Shown piece by piece: positions 1 to 6,651 of a stretch of DNA of 30,030 nt. Below the pieces are notes generated by a model, which searched no databases, was not told the DNA's origin, and worked only from the letters and a program-made list of their open reading frames with translations. The position numbers were made by a program, and so were the translations under genes. The first letter of the stretch is position 1. Each line of letters opens with the position of its first letter. The DNA lies in assembly GCA_003168295.1 (NCBI GenBank), contig PMST01000676.1:1-30030 (forward strand), in the 5' to 3' direction. This stretch comes from Actinomycetota bacterium. Its GTDB lineage: Bacteria > Actinomycetota > Actinomycetes > Streptosporangiales > Streptosporangiaceae.

Positions 1-724
1 AGCGGCTGGCGAAAGCCCAGGAGAAGTCCGGGTTCTTCCGCGGGTTGACATAGAACGTGCTGGCGAATTCCCCCAATGACCATTTTGGCTTATCCGAGGA
101 GGCGAGCCGGCGATCGTTCAGGATGACCGTGAAAAGGAGGATGAAAAGCCCGCCGATCGCACATGGGGCCAAGAACATGACGAGCAGGCTGGGGGCGAAC
201 AGCTTGACCAGGAACGTGCCGCACACCGACCCGACGGGCGTGCAGACACCCAGGACACCGGAGATCAGGCCGCGCTGGGCGGACGGGATCTGGTCCGGCA
301 CCACCGCCACCATGGTGGCGAGCAGCGCGTTATAGAACAACTGGGCGATGCACCACCCGACGAGGACGACCGGGATGCTGGGAGCCAGCGCGATAATGAG
401 GATACCGACGGAACCGCCCGTCAGGCCGGTGATCATCCAGGGCCGCCGCATGCCCAGCCGCGACGCGGTGCGGTCGCTCATCCGGCCGAAGAACGGGTTA
501 CCGACCATGGCCACCAGGGCGCCGGTCCCGGCCACAAGCGCCAAGCTGCCCGGTGCCTGTTTGATCCCGACCAGCGAGTCCACCTTCAGCGCCAAGGTGA
601 CCAGCACGGGTGCGAGAAACAGGAGGGAGGTGCTCATGTACGCCAATGTGTACAGCGAGATGAAACCCCACCCCACCGGGCGTACCGCGGGTGACTCGGG
701 CTCCAGCGCAACCTCGACTGCCAT
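1..724 (-). CDS. MFS transporter, C-terminus cut by window edge
   Basis: This is an integral membrane transporter of the major facilitator superfamily; the substrate cannot be told. About 241 residues are visible. The frame opens with ATG at 724 (MAVEVALEPESPAVRPVGWG) behind a GAGG ribosome site. Several hydrophobic helices follow. The motif GRMSDRTASRLGMRRPW between helices 2 and 3 is the MFS motif A and resembles the SLC45/GPH-like sugar transporter branch. A second loop motif is PDQIPSAQRG. The protein runs off the left edge after roughly six helices, so half of it is missing. The nearest gene upstream is a SnoaL-like gene on the same strand, 173 bases away, so a shared transcript is possible but not shown. 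The MFS assignment is solid and the substrate class is a guess. Confidence 0.85.
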   Translation of the reverse strand, partial: MAVEVALEPESPAVRPVGWGFISLYTLAYMSTSLLFLAPVLVTLALKVDSLVGIKQAPGSLALVAGTGALVAMVGNPFFGRMSDRTASRLGMRRPWMITGLTGGSVGILIIALAPSIPVVLVGWCIAQLFYNALLATMVAVVPDQIPSAQRGLISGVLGVCTPVGSVCGTFLVKLFAPSLLVMFLAPCAIGGLFILLFTVILNDRRLASSDKPKWSLGEFASTFYVNPRKNPDFSWAFASR

Positions 725-897
725 CTGCCACCTCGGCTCGGTTACGCGCTAACGCCACCAAGGTCCAGGGCAGCCAGAGGAATCTTTATCTCTTTTACCC
801 GCAGGTAAACGAGAACGACCTCCTAGCTCGGACGCTACGCCCCATGCGCAAAGCGGACAAGTGCGCCCGGCAGACAAGGCTTCGCGTTCCCGGGTGG

Positions 898-1302
898 TCA
901 GTGCGTGGTCAGTTGCTGCATCATCCCGGCGGCATCCATGACACCCCAGTGTTCGATCAGCGCGCCGGCCTCGACGCGGAAGTAATCGCAGATGCTGACG
1001 TCGATGGTGTTGCCGGTCGCGGCGATGCCCATGAATTCGCCACGCTGGGTTCCGGTCATCCGCGCCAGGACGAAGACCTTGTCACCTTCGGCGATCATGT
1101 CGTCGACCTCCACCCGCGCCTGGTCGAACGCCGCGTGGAACATCTCGAACAACTGCCGCACCCCGGCCTTACCCGACGCGAGGCCGGGCAACTGCTCGTG
1201 TTCGACGTAGTGGTCCGAGACGAGTTCGTCGACCGCGCTGAGGTCTCCCGCACTGATTCGCTGGAGGAACTGACGGGTCAGGGCCTTGTTCGCATCGGAC
1301 AT
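898..1302 (-). CDS. SnoaL-like/ester cyclase family protein
   Basis: A 134-residue protein of the NTF2-like fold, SnoaL-like polyketide cyclase/ester cyclase branch. Visible family signals are the N-terminal helix (MSDANKALTRQFLQRIS), DELVSDHYVEHEQLPG, the central DMIAEGDKVFVLARMTGTQ segment with GEFMGI, and the C-terminal EHWGVMDAAGMMQQL. Such proteins bind small hydrophobic substrates, and most genomic copies have no known reaction. ATG at 1302 was chosen because AAAGAAGG lies just upstream; a longer frame to 1359 has no such site. It is divergent from the MarR gene at 1405 with palindromes between them, so MarR control is likely. It is related to the genes at 20227 and 24762 in this window. 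Confidence 0.85.
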   Translation of the reverse strand: MSDANKALTRQFLQRISAGDLSAVDELVSDHYVEHEQLPGLASGKAGVRQLFEMFHAAFDQARVEVDDMIAEGDKVFVLARMTGTQRGEFMGIAATGNTIDVSICDYFRVEAGALIEHWGVMDAAGMMQQLTTH

Positions 1303-1363
1303 TGGTTTGCCTTCTTTCATCGGCGCCACCGGGGCGTGTTCCAGTGACCGTAACAGCAAGGTC

Positions 1364-1394
1364 GCTAGAAGTCTAGCTATCAGAGTTCGAGCTA
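1364..1394. promoter_or_regulatory. Candidate MarR operator, overlapping palindromes
   Basis: The 102-base divergent intergenic region holds a perfect palindrome GCTAGA-AG-TCTAGC at 1364-1377. Overlapping it is a TAGCT...AGCTA inverted pair (1374-1378 and 1390-1394). MarR dimers commonly bind short palindromes like this beside their own gene. Binding is inferred from position and symmetry only. Confidence 0.5.
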
Positions 1395-1404
1395 AACTAC
1401 TGCG

Positions 1405-1968
1405 ATGCCTGACATCGCGACCATCCGGGTGCCCGCCGACTTCGAGTTTGAGTTCCCGGGCGCCAGCCGATCAGCCAGCGAAGTCGCGGTGAACCTGGCC
1501 AGAACCCAGATGGCAATCATCGCCGAGATCGAACGACCGCCCCGCGAGGCACACGGCCTGTCCGCGAGCGCGTTCCAGACCCTCGCCATCCTCGACGGCG
1601 CCGGCGAGCCACTCCCCGGGCATGTGATCGCTGAGCGACTGCTGGTCAGCAGCGCCAGCATGACCTCGCTGGTCGACACCCTCGAACGCCGCGGTCTGGT
1701 CGAACGTCGCCCGCACCCCACGGACCGGCGCAAGGTTCTGATTCACCTCACTCCCGACGCGCAACGGGTAGTCGATCAGCAGCTGCCGGCCATCCACGCG
1801 GTCATCGCCCAGGCGATCAGCACCCTGCCCGAGTCCGACCGCGAGCACTTGCTCAGCTCGCTGACGACGATCCGGGCCCGGCTGAGCCTCTTGGCGGGCC
1901 AGCCACTGCCGCCCGCGAAAGCCCGGCGGAGGCGCCGCGCGGAAAGTACCGACCGGTCCGCGCGATAA
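1405..1968 (+). CDS. MarR-family transcriptional regulator
   Basis: A 187-residue winged-helix regulator. After about 30 residues the protein shows the MarR dimer helix (NLARTQMAIIAEIERPP), then the recognition region around residues 50-105: LSASAFQTLAILDGAG, HVIAERLLVSSASMTSLVDTLE and RRGLVERRPHPTDRRK. The last segment is the classic MarR wing (GLVxRxxxxxDRRxxxxxLT). A basic tail (KARRRRRAE) ends it. ATG at 1405 follows the palindromic intergenic region and has no clear Shine-Dalgarno site, so a leaderless or weakly initiated start is possible. It is divergent from a SnoaL-like gene at 1302, its likely target. The ligand is unknown. Confidence 0.92.
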   Translation: MPDIATIRVPADFEFEFPGASRSASEVAVNLARTQMAIIAEIERPPREAHGLSASAFQTLAILDGAGEPLPGHVIAERLLVSSASMTSLVDTLERRGLVERRPHPTDRRKVLIHLTPDAQRVVDQQLPAIHAVIAQAISTLPESDREHLLSSLTTIRARLSLLAGQPLPPAKARRRRRAESTDRSAR

Positions 1969-2283
1969 CGGGCCGCCACTCGCCATCCTGCAGGCAGGGC
2001 GCGAGCCTGGCGGCATGTCACCCAGGGATCGCGAAGGTTGCCGAGATGTGGGCTGCTCCAGGGCACGGTCGGCCACAGCGGCCAGGTCATCACGCAGTGA
2101 TCGAGGCGCTGTATCAGCTCTGACACCTTGCTCACCATCGAAGCGACGATCAAGCTATGACGCCCGGCAGCGGTAACACTGCTCGCCGCCACCGCGAGGG
2201 GAGAAGTGACGGACCCGAAAGTCCGCCGTTGGTGGATAACCTGGCCGGGCCACCCATCCGATCTGACCTAGAGCAGTTGCTCG
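1969..2283. other. Intergenic stretch with no supported gene
   Basis: About 315 bases between the MarR gene and a broken toxin gene. I see no convincing coding frame. The only candidate is a frame of about 21 codons from GTG near 2206 behind GGGGAGAA, too short to support. No strong hairpin terminator or repeat was recognised. Confidence 0.4.
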
Positions 2284-2536
2284 TCACATCGTGACGGCAA
2301 CGTTGATGATGTAGACGGTCGCCGCGTCCTCATCCACCTCGTGCAGGATCCGGATACCGGGCAAGCGGAGACGGTAGAATCCCGCTGCCTCCCCACGCCA
2401 CCGCCTGATCAGGATGCGGTTGATCCGCCAGCACCGTCAGCGCCCGCCTGATCGAGGCAAAGGCCTCCTTATCCTCGGCGCGGATCCGGGCCAGTGCCCG
2501 CAGCGCGGTCTCCTGCACGACAACGGTCAGGCTCAT
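2284..2536 (-). pseudogene. ParE/RelE-type toxin gene broken by a 1-base frameshift
   Basis: The start (MSLTVVVQETALRALARIR) and the next 40 residues look like a ParE/RelE-superfamily toxin. In the original frame the protein then leaves the family after VAWGGSG. Reading one base out of phase from there restores FYRLRLPGIRILHEVDEDAA and VYIINVAVTM, ending in TGA at 2284-2286. The whole span is 253 bases, 84 codons plus one extra base, consistent with one added base, probably in the CCC run near 2379-2389 (plus strand). Intact members are about 85 residues, so the gene was complete before the shift. A sequencing error is the alternative. The start overlaps the end of a possible antitoxin tail in an ATGA-type junction, the usual antitoxin-toxin layout. 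Confidence 0.7.
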
Positions 2537-2600
2537 CGAGCGCCGTCAGCGTCCACCTGGTCCAGGGCGGCATCGAGGTCAGCCAGCGGGACGCCGCACC
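2533..2600 (-). pseudogene. Possible antitoxin C-terminal remnant
   Basis: The minus-strand residues GVPLADLDAALDQVDADGAR end in TGA that overlaps the ATG of the broken toxin. The acidic, Leu/Asp-rich tail and the overlap are what an antitoxin C-terminus would look like. Upstream of about 2600 the reading frame runs into DNA that matches, on the other strand, a different gene family, so the N-terminus has been lost. The segment is too short for family assignment. Confidence 0.35.
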
Positions 2601-2656
2601 TGAGCCGGATCCATCCCAGCGGGATGAGCGCGTATGGCTGCCGAATGGCAGGCCGC
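2596..2656 (+). pseudogene. Fragment of a second HTH antitoxin-like gene
   Basis: About 61 bases nearly match 4575-4636, inside the intact HTH gene at 4303. The first 37 bases differ at one position. The translated fragment HLSRIHPSGMSA corresponds to HLSRVHPSGMSA in the intact protein, after which small length changes break the frame while the sequence GAATGGCAGGCCG is still shared. It is a scrap of a second copy of that module, now joined to the unrelated toxin locus on the other strand. The flanking 40 bases up to the HxlR gene show nothing recognisable. Confidence 0.6.
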
Positions 2657-2701
2657 ATCCGCGGGCTAGCTACGCCGCACGAGCACGAAATGGCCGGGGT
2701 A

Positions 2702-3082
2702 TCAAGTGTCCGGGCGGTTGTCGTAGGCCTCGCGGTGGGCGTCGATGTCGGGGTTGTGCTCGATGGCCCAGTTGGCCAGGGCGACCGCATGCGGGATCAA
2801 AGTGGTGGCGAGATCGGTGAGTTCGTACTCCACCCGGGGTGGCACCTCGGCGTGCACGGTACGGATCACGAGTCCGTCGCGTTCGAGTTTGCGCAGTGTG
2901 AGCGAGAGCATCCGCTGCGAGATACCGGGAATGTGCCGCTGCAGCACGGTGAACCTCAACCGGTGAGTGTGGAGCGTGGCGATGATCAGCAGGGCCCACT
3001 TGTCGGCGATGCGGTCGAGTAGCGCCCGGATGGCCCGCCCCTGGTCGCCGCGGATCAAGCAGACGTCCTCGTAGTCAGGCAA
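2702..3082 (-). CDS. HxlR-family transcriptional regulator
   Basis: A 126-residue winged-helix regulator of the HxlR/MarR-like type. Diagnostic parts are the ADKWALLIIATLHTHRLRF helix near residues 30-48, PGISQRMLSLTLRKLERDGLVIR as the recognition helix, and the wing VPPRVEYELTDLATTLIPHA. TTG at 3082 is preferred because GGGAGGT sits five bases upstream (protein starting LPDYEDVCLIRGD). An ATG at 3148 would add 22 residues and run through the operator-like region. It is divergent from the DoxX gene at 3188, a common HxlR partner. HxlR proteins often sense electrophiles or redox stress. One cysteine (CLIRGD) is present near the N-terminus, as in many sensors of the family. Confidence 0.88.
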   Translation of the reverse strand: MPDYEDVCLIRGDQGRAIRALLDRIADKWALLIIATLHTHRLRFTVLQRHIPGISQRMLSLTLRKLERDGLVIRTVHAEVPPRVEYELTDLATTLIPHAVALANWAIEHNPDIDAHREAYDNRPDT

Positions 3083-3104
3083 GGGCACCTCCCTGATAGC
3101 AACG

Positions 3105-3163
3105 CACACGCGTGTGACTTTTGTAAGCCTCCCAATTCTGATCCACAATGAGGCTACTTACAA
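3105..3163. promoter_or_regulatory. Candidate HxlR operator between hxlR-type gene and doxX-type gene
   Basis: Two symmetric elements lie in the divergent region. CACACGCGTGTG at 3105-3116 is a perfect 12-base palindrome. TTGTAAG at 3121-3127 and CTTACAA at 3157-3163 form a perfect inverted pair 29 bases apart, extended by CCTC and GAGG next to the arms. The second pair resembles GTAAGT/ACTTAC-type HxlR sites. Function is inferred from symmetry and position. Confidence 0.5.
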
Positions 3164-3187
3164 GGAGTAACTAAAGGGGCGTGCGCT

Positions 3188-3553
3188 ATGACCGTGGCCT
3201 ACTGGATCGTCGCCGCGCTGCTAGCGTTGCTCTACCTGTACTCCGGTGGGCTCAAGGTGCTGCGCTCCCCCGATCAGCTGCGGCCGATGATGGGCTGGAT
3301 AGACACTGTGCCGCTGCGGCTGGTACGAACCATCGGCGTGCTTGAGGTGCTCGGGGCGCTCGGGCTGATCCTGCCCCCGCTGACCGGAATCGCACCGGTC
3401 CTAGCCCTCGGGGCCGCGATCGGGCTGGTGCTGATCCAGGTCGGCGGGATTTCTCTTCACCTCAGCCGGGGCGAGGCCAAGGTGATCTGGCTGAACATCG
3501 TCCTGCTCGTCCTGGCCGGCGCCGAGATCTGGCTGGCCACCATCTGGCGGTAG
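3188..3553 (+). CDS. DoxX-family membrane protein
   Basis: A 121-residue small membrane protein with four hydrophobic helices, at about residues 4-20, 45-62, 66-88 and 97-118. Family features are the first helix ending in YLYSGGLKVLRSPDQLRP, then the second helix IGVLEVLGALGLILPPLTG and a final WLNIVLLVLAGAEIWLA. DoxX proteins are inner-membrane proteins linked to thiol or oxidative stress and to oxidoreductases; the exact role varies. ATG at 3188 has an AAAGGGG site upstream. The divergent HxlR gene and the inverted repeat between them suggest control by that regulator. Confidence 0.88.
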   Translation: MTVAYWIVAALLALLYLYSGGLKVLRSPDQLRPMMGWIDTVPLRLVRTIGVLEVLGALGLILPPLTGIAPVLALGAAIGLVLIQVGGISLHLSRGEAKVIWLNIVLLVLAGAEIWLATIWR

Positions 3554-3574
3554 CGGGGAGGGCGCCGGAGCTGG

Positions 3575-4126
3575 CTATGAGCACAGGTTGGGCAGGTCCC
3601 GGTGCAGGACCCGACCCGCGGCGATGGATACGTCGAGGAAGCTCATGGCGTTGCCGTTCTGGTAGCGGGCGACCAGAACATACTGGCCTGGCGCCAGATC
3701 GAAAGAGAATCGCTGGTTCTCGCCGACGTGCTGGCGGGCGGCGACGGTGGCCGGGAGCTGGAGCCGGGAAGTTCCGGGGCCGTCCGGCTTCCAGGTTTCC
3801 CGGCCGCGCAAAGCCGTCACCGTTCCGGCGGCATAGGGCAACCCCTGAATGGGGAGCCCTTCGCACGGGTCGATGTATCCGGTTACCCCGCCGGTGCGGG
3901 CCGGCCGCGGGGCAGGCGGGCCGAGGTGGCCGGGGGGCGCCGGGCTGCTTCCGGACAAGGCGACCATCGCGGCGAAGCAATCGCCGACGGCCGCCACGAC
4001 GATAAGCGCCCCCAGCCTCTTGTTCCACCGCCGCCGCCGGTCATGAGCGCGTATTTCTGCCGTGAGTACCTGCGCCTCGGACGGTGTCTCCGGGCGAGGC
4101 CCGGCTGATGGCGGCGCGGCCCTCAT
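3575..4126 (-). CDS. Membrane-anchored extracytoplasmic protein of unknown function
   Basis: A 183-residue protein with a Pro/Arg-rich cytoplasmic N-terminus (about 38 residues), one hydrophobic segment (LGALIVVAAVGDCFAAMVAL, about residues 39-58), a Pro-rich linker and a C-terminal domain. The C-terminal part (GYIDPCEGLP, YAAGTVTALRGRETW, FDLAPGQYVLVARYQNG, ending DLPNLCS) looks like a beta-sandwich with two conserved-looking cysteines, in the style of carboxypeptidase-regulatory-like domains. I do not recognise the family. The start is ATG at 4126. It is convergent with the DoxX gene, with 21 bases between the stops. Confidence 0.65.
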   Translation of the reverse strand: MRAAPPSAGPRPETPSEAQVLTAEIRAHDRRRRWNKRLGALIVVAAVGDCFAAMVALSGSSPAPPGHLGPPAPRPARTGGVTGYIDPCEGLPIQGLPYAAGTVTALRGRETWKPDGPGTSRLQLPATVAARQHVGENQRFSFDLAPGQYVLVARYQNGNAMSFLDVSIAAGRVLHRDLPNLCS

Positions 4127-4267
4127 GAACCGAGCCTGGCTGGCACCATGCCTGGTGTCAAGGTCGATGTCGCGCTGCTCGTTACCCCGCGCGCGTGGGC
4201 AGCCGGTGGGGTGGCGGTGTCAGCGGGGCTGAGCGCAGTCGCGACGTACACCCCGACCATTGCCTCG

Positions 4268-4296
4268 TTGTGTTTTTGGTGGTTGCATCTGATAAT
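4268..4296 (+). promoter_or_regulatory. Sigma-70-like promoter giving a probable leaderless transcript
   Basis: TTGTGT at 4268-4273 and GATAAT at 4291-4296 are separated by exactly 17 bases. The ATG at 4303 lies six bases after the -10 box, so transcription would start at or next to the start codon. This fits leaderless initiation, which is common in actinobacteria, and there is no Shine-Dalgarno site before that ATG. Confidence 0.6.
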
Positions 4297-4302
4297 GATG
4301 GC

Positions 4303-4803
4303 ATGGATCAGTCTTCGGACCTCATAAGCACCGGTAAGGCGGCAGTGCTGCTCGGGTGCTCGCGTCAGCATGTCGTGGATTTGTGCGAGCAGGGACTACT
4401 GAGGTTCGTGTCCGTGGGGTCCCATCGCCGTGTGCGCAGGACAGACGTGACGGCCCTGGTCAGGCCCGTGCTGACCCGTGATCAGGAACGGTCGCTGTGG
4501 CTGCACCGCGTGGCGGCAGGGCGGCTGGCGATTGACCCCGACTCTGTGCTTGCCCGGGTGCAGGCGAACCTTGAGCACCTGAGCCGGGTCCATCCCAGCG
4601 GGATGAGCGCGGTGTGGCTGGCGGAATGGCAGGCCGTCCTGGCCGAGGGCGAGGATGCGGTATTCACCGTTTTGACGTCCACGGGGCCGCGGGCGATAGA
4701 ACTGCGGCAGAACAGTCCGTTCGCTGGCGTCCTTAGGCCGGAAGAGCGCGCAGCGGCGCTCGCCGCGTTCCGCGACCACTGGCACAGGGTGCATGCGGCA
4801 TGA
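4303..4803 (+). CDS. HTH (excisionase/MerR-like) antitoxin-type protein
   Basis: A 166-residue protein. Residues 7-55 form an excisionase-type helix-turn-helix (LISTGKAAVLLGCSRQHVVD, LLRFVSVGSHRRVRRTDV). The C-terminal half carries ARVQANLEHL, HPSGMSAVWLAEWQAVLAEG and ELRQNSPFAGVLRPEERAA. This arrangement recurs in actinobacterial genes placed just before PIN-domain or nucleotidyltransferase genes. ATG at 4303 is favoured over longer frames by the promoter that ends six bases upstream. The stop overlaps the next gene's start (ATGA at 4800-4803), so the two are translationally coupled. It likely represses its own operon and neutralises or tethers the partner. The antitoxin role is inferred from context. 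Confidence 0.8.
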   Translation: MDQSSDLISTGKAAVLLGCSRQHVVDLCEQGLLRFVSVGSHRRVRRTDVTALVRPVLTRDQERSLWLHRVAAGRLAIDPDSVLARVQANLEHLSRVHPSGMSAVWLAEWQAVLAEGEDAVFTVLTSTGPRAIELRQNSPFAGVLRPEERAAALAAFRDHWHRVHAA

Positions 4804-5345
4804 CCCGCGAGCAGCTTGAGCACATCCTGCGGGCCGCAGCACAGATTGCCGCCGAGCGCGACGTCCTCGTCATCGGCAGCCAGTCGCTTCTCGGCACCTT
4901 CGCCGAGGACAGTCTGCCGCATGAGGCGACGGCTTCAATCGAGGCAGACGTTGCGTTTTTTGACGATCCGGACGACGCCAAGGCGGACCTCGTAGACGGG
5001 GCCATTGGCGAGCTCTCCGAATTCCATGAAGCATTCGGGATCTATGCTCAGGGCGTCAGCGTCACCACTGCCGTTCTCCCGACAGGATGGCAGGAACGCG
5101 TTGTCCCGTTCGCCACACTCGCGACCGCTCCTGGTCGGGGGCTATGCCTAGACCCGCACGACTGCGTCATCTCCAAGCTTGTAGCGAACCGCGAGAAAGA
5201 TCTGGCCTTCGCGAATGCCCTGGTACGCGAAGGACTTATCGACCTCGACATACTCGCTGACCGTCTCAACACGATTGCCGCACACCCGATGGTGATCCAG
5301 CTCATCCGCGATTGGATAGCCGCCCGCCGCGAAGATCCGGCCTGA
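4800..5345 (+). CDS. DUF6036-like nucleotidyltransferase, candidate toxin
   Basis: A 181-residue protein of the nucleotidyltransferase superfamily, close to DUF6036 and distantly to AbiEii/MenT-type toxins. Motifs: VLVIGSQSLLG (GS motif, residues 24-32); SIEADVAFF, where Glu48 and Asp50 replace the usual paired acids; and CLDPHDCVISKLVANREKD, with Lys126 and Lys133 as in AbiEii-like proteins. In related toxins this fold transfers nucleotides to tRNA or to protein; the target here is unknown. The gene overlaps the HTH gene by four bases, a classic antitoxin-first arrangement. It converges with the TIR gene, with 99 bases between the stops. The fold is well supported and the toxin role is inferred. 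Confidence 0.78.
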   Translation: MTREQLEHILRAAAQIAAERDVLVIGSQSLLGTFAEDSLPHEATASIEADVAFFDDPDDAKADLVDGAIGELSEFHEAFGIYAQGVSVTTAVLPTGWQERVVPFATLATAPGRGLCLDPHDCVISKLVANREKDLAFANALVREGLIDLDILADRLNTIAAHPMVIQLIRDWIAARREDPA

Positions 5346-5444
5346 AGTCCCCTCCAGCCGGGTGCGCGAGGCCAGCCTCAAGGCTAGTGACGGGTAAGGG
5401 CTGTCCCATGCGTTCGGCTTATCCAGCTGATCGCCTGAGACCGG

Positions 5445-6521
5445 CTAATCCAGGACAATATCGTCGTCAGGTGTGCCCAGATCCTCGATGCGGTAGGTAA
5501 TGCTGGACAACGGAAGATTCCGCACGAAGAACACCCGGGACGGGATACCGTCTGATCCCGCGGGCGACGACGTTTCGGTTATGCCGGTGCCGCTAAAGCA
5601 GAGCCAGCTTATTCCCAGCACTTCTTCGAGGAGCCGGTAGCCGCGTTCGCCGGTCGTAACGCGTTCATACCAGAAGTTCTGATCGCCGGAGTAATAGTCG
5701 CGGGGCGGACGTCCGAGCCCGGCGAGTTCTTCGTCCGTGGCCGTAAAGCATGCCGCTCGCCTGGGATCTGACAGGATCCGGAAGGCAGCCTTCCAAGTCG
5801 CCGGCATCAGGTCCATCTTCCGGCGGTTCAGTTCCGCCACTTCAAAGGTCAGGGCTAGCCACCCGACGCTGGAGTTAGCCACTCGCTCGAACGCGTCACC
5901 GATCCACAGATTGGACAGCATCTGCCGCAGGGTGCGGTGCCGCTGCTCTTCGTAGTCGCCGACGAACACATACTTACGGCTGGGCATGCCGAGCAGGCCA
6001 TCGCGGTCAAGACCCGCCCGCGGGACCAGGCGGACGGCCTGATCCACTGGCGCCCGGCTGTTGTACCGGCTCTGGATCTCCTCCGCCGACATGGCCAGGT
6101 ACTGCTGCAGCGTAGTCGTGAGCCGCTGCGCAACCTGTGGCAGGCCGCCAGCCTCTGGTACCGAAATACTTTGCTTGAGGCGCAGGCCATAGGGCATGCG
6201 GACTTCTTCGGCAACGCCGTCAAGGATAATCGGCACGACCTGGCGCGGACTACCGGCACGACGGGACATATCAATCGCCGCGGCTATCTCTTCCCGCTCA
6301 TAGTAGGCAGCATCCGTGCCGGAGGAGATCAGCACCAATGTCACGGCGGTCTCGTCAAGCGCGGCGGATATCCTGCGACTCCAGTCATCGCCAGGCATCA
6401 GGCTGCGCTGGTCAAGGAACACTCTGAACGGCGGCCTCAGCAGGTCATACAAGGTCTCAGCGGCGGCTCTATCGGAAGCCGCGTACGCGATAAAGAAATC
6501 CCACCGGTCTTCCCGCGCCAC
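5445..6521 (-). CDS. TIR-domain protein with an unrecognised C-terminal domain
   Basis: A 358-residue soluble protein. Residues 6-140 are a TIR domain: DFFIAYAASDRAAAETLYDLL (strand A), FRVFLDQRSLMPGDDW (BB-loop region), TLVLISSGTDAAYYEREEIAAAI with the likely catalytic Glu77/78, and QVVPIILDG. Bacterial TIR domains of this kind cleave NAD or make cyclic ADP-ribose signals, often in anti-phage defence. Residues 155-358 contain KYVFVGDYEEQRHRTLRQML, LNRRKMDLMPATWKAAFRIL and YRLLEEVLGISWLCF; I do not recognise this domain, which could sense a trigger or receive a signal. GTG at 6521 has GGGGAGG nine bases upstream. It faces the HTH/nucleotidyltransferase pair. No ThsA-, SIR2- or STING-like partner is adjacent. 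Confidence 0.85.
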   Translation of the reverse strand: MAREDRWDFFIAYAASDRAAAETLYDLLRPPFRVFLDQRSLMPGDDWSRRISAALDETAVTLVLISSGTDAAYYEREEIAAAIDMSRRAGSPRQVVPIILDGVAEEVRMPYGLRLKQSISVPEAGGLPQVAQRLTTTLQQYLAMSAEEIQSRYNSRAPVDQAVRLVPRAGLDRDGLLGMPSRKYVFVGDYEEQRHRTLRQMLSNLWIGDAFERVANSSVGWLALTFEVAELNRRKMDLMPATWKAAFRILSDPRRAACFTATDEELAGLGRPPRDYYSGDQNFWYERVTTGERGYRLLEEVLGISWLCFSGTGITETSSPAGSDGIPSRVFFVRNLPLSSITYRIEDLGTPDDDIVLD

Positions 6522-6651
6522 ACCCAGCAGCCTCCCCGGAATCTGCCACCAGCGATCGAAGTCCCACCGACGCGCAGCCTCAAGTCAAGCAGGACGGCGC
6601 GTCCCTGTCGACACTCGCCGACGGCCGCGCCGCCCCGGGCGCGGGCCGCGG

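Noticed and set aside
5374..5385. AGCCT-CA-AGGCT hairpin between the nucleotidyltransferase and TIR genes as a terminator
   Set aside because: The stem is only five base pairs and there is no T-run, too weak to call.
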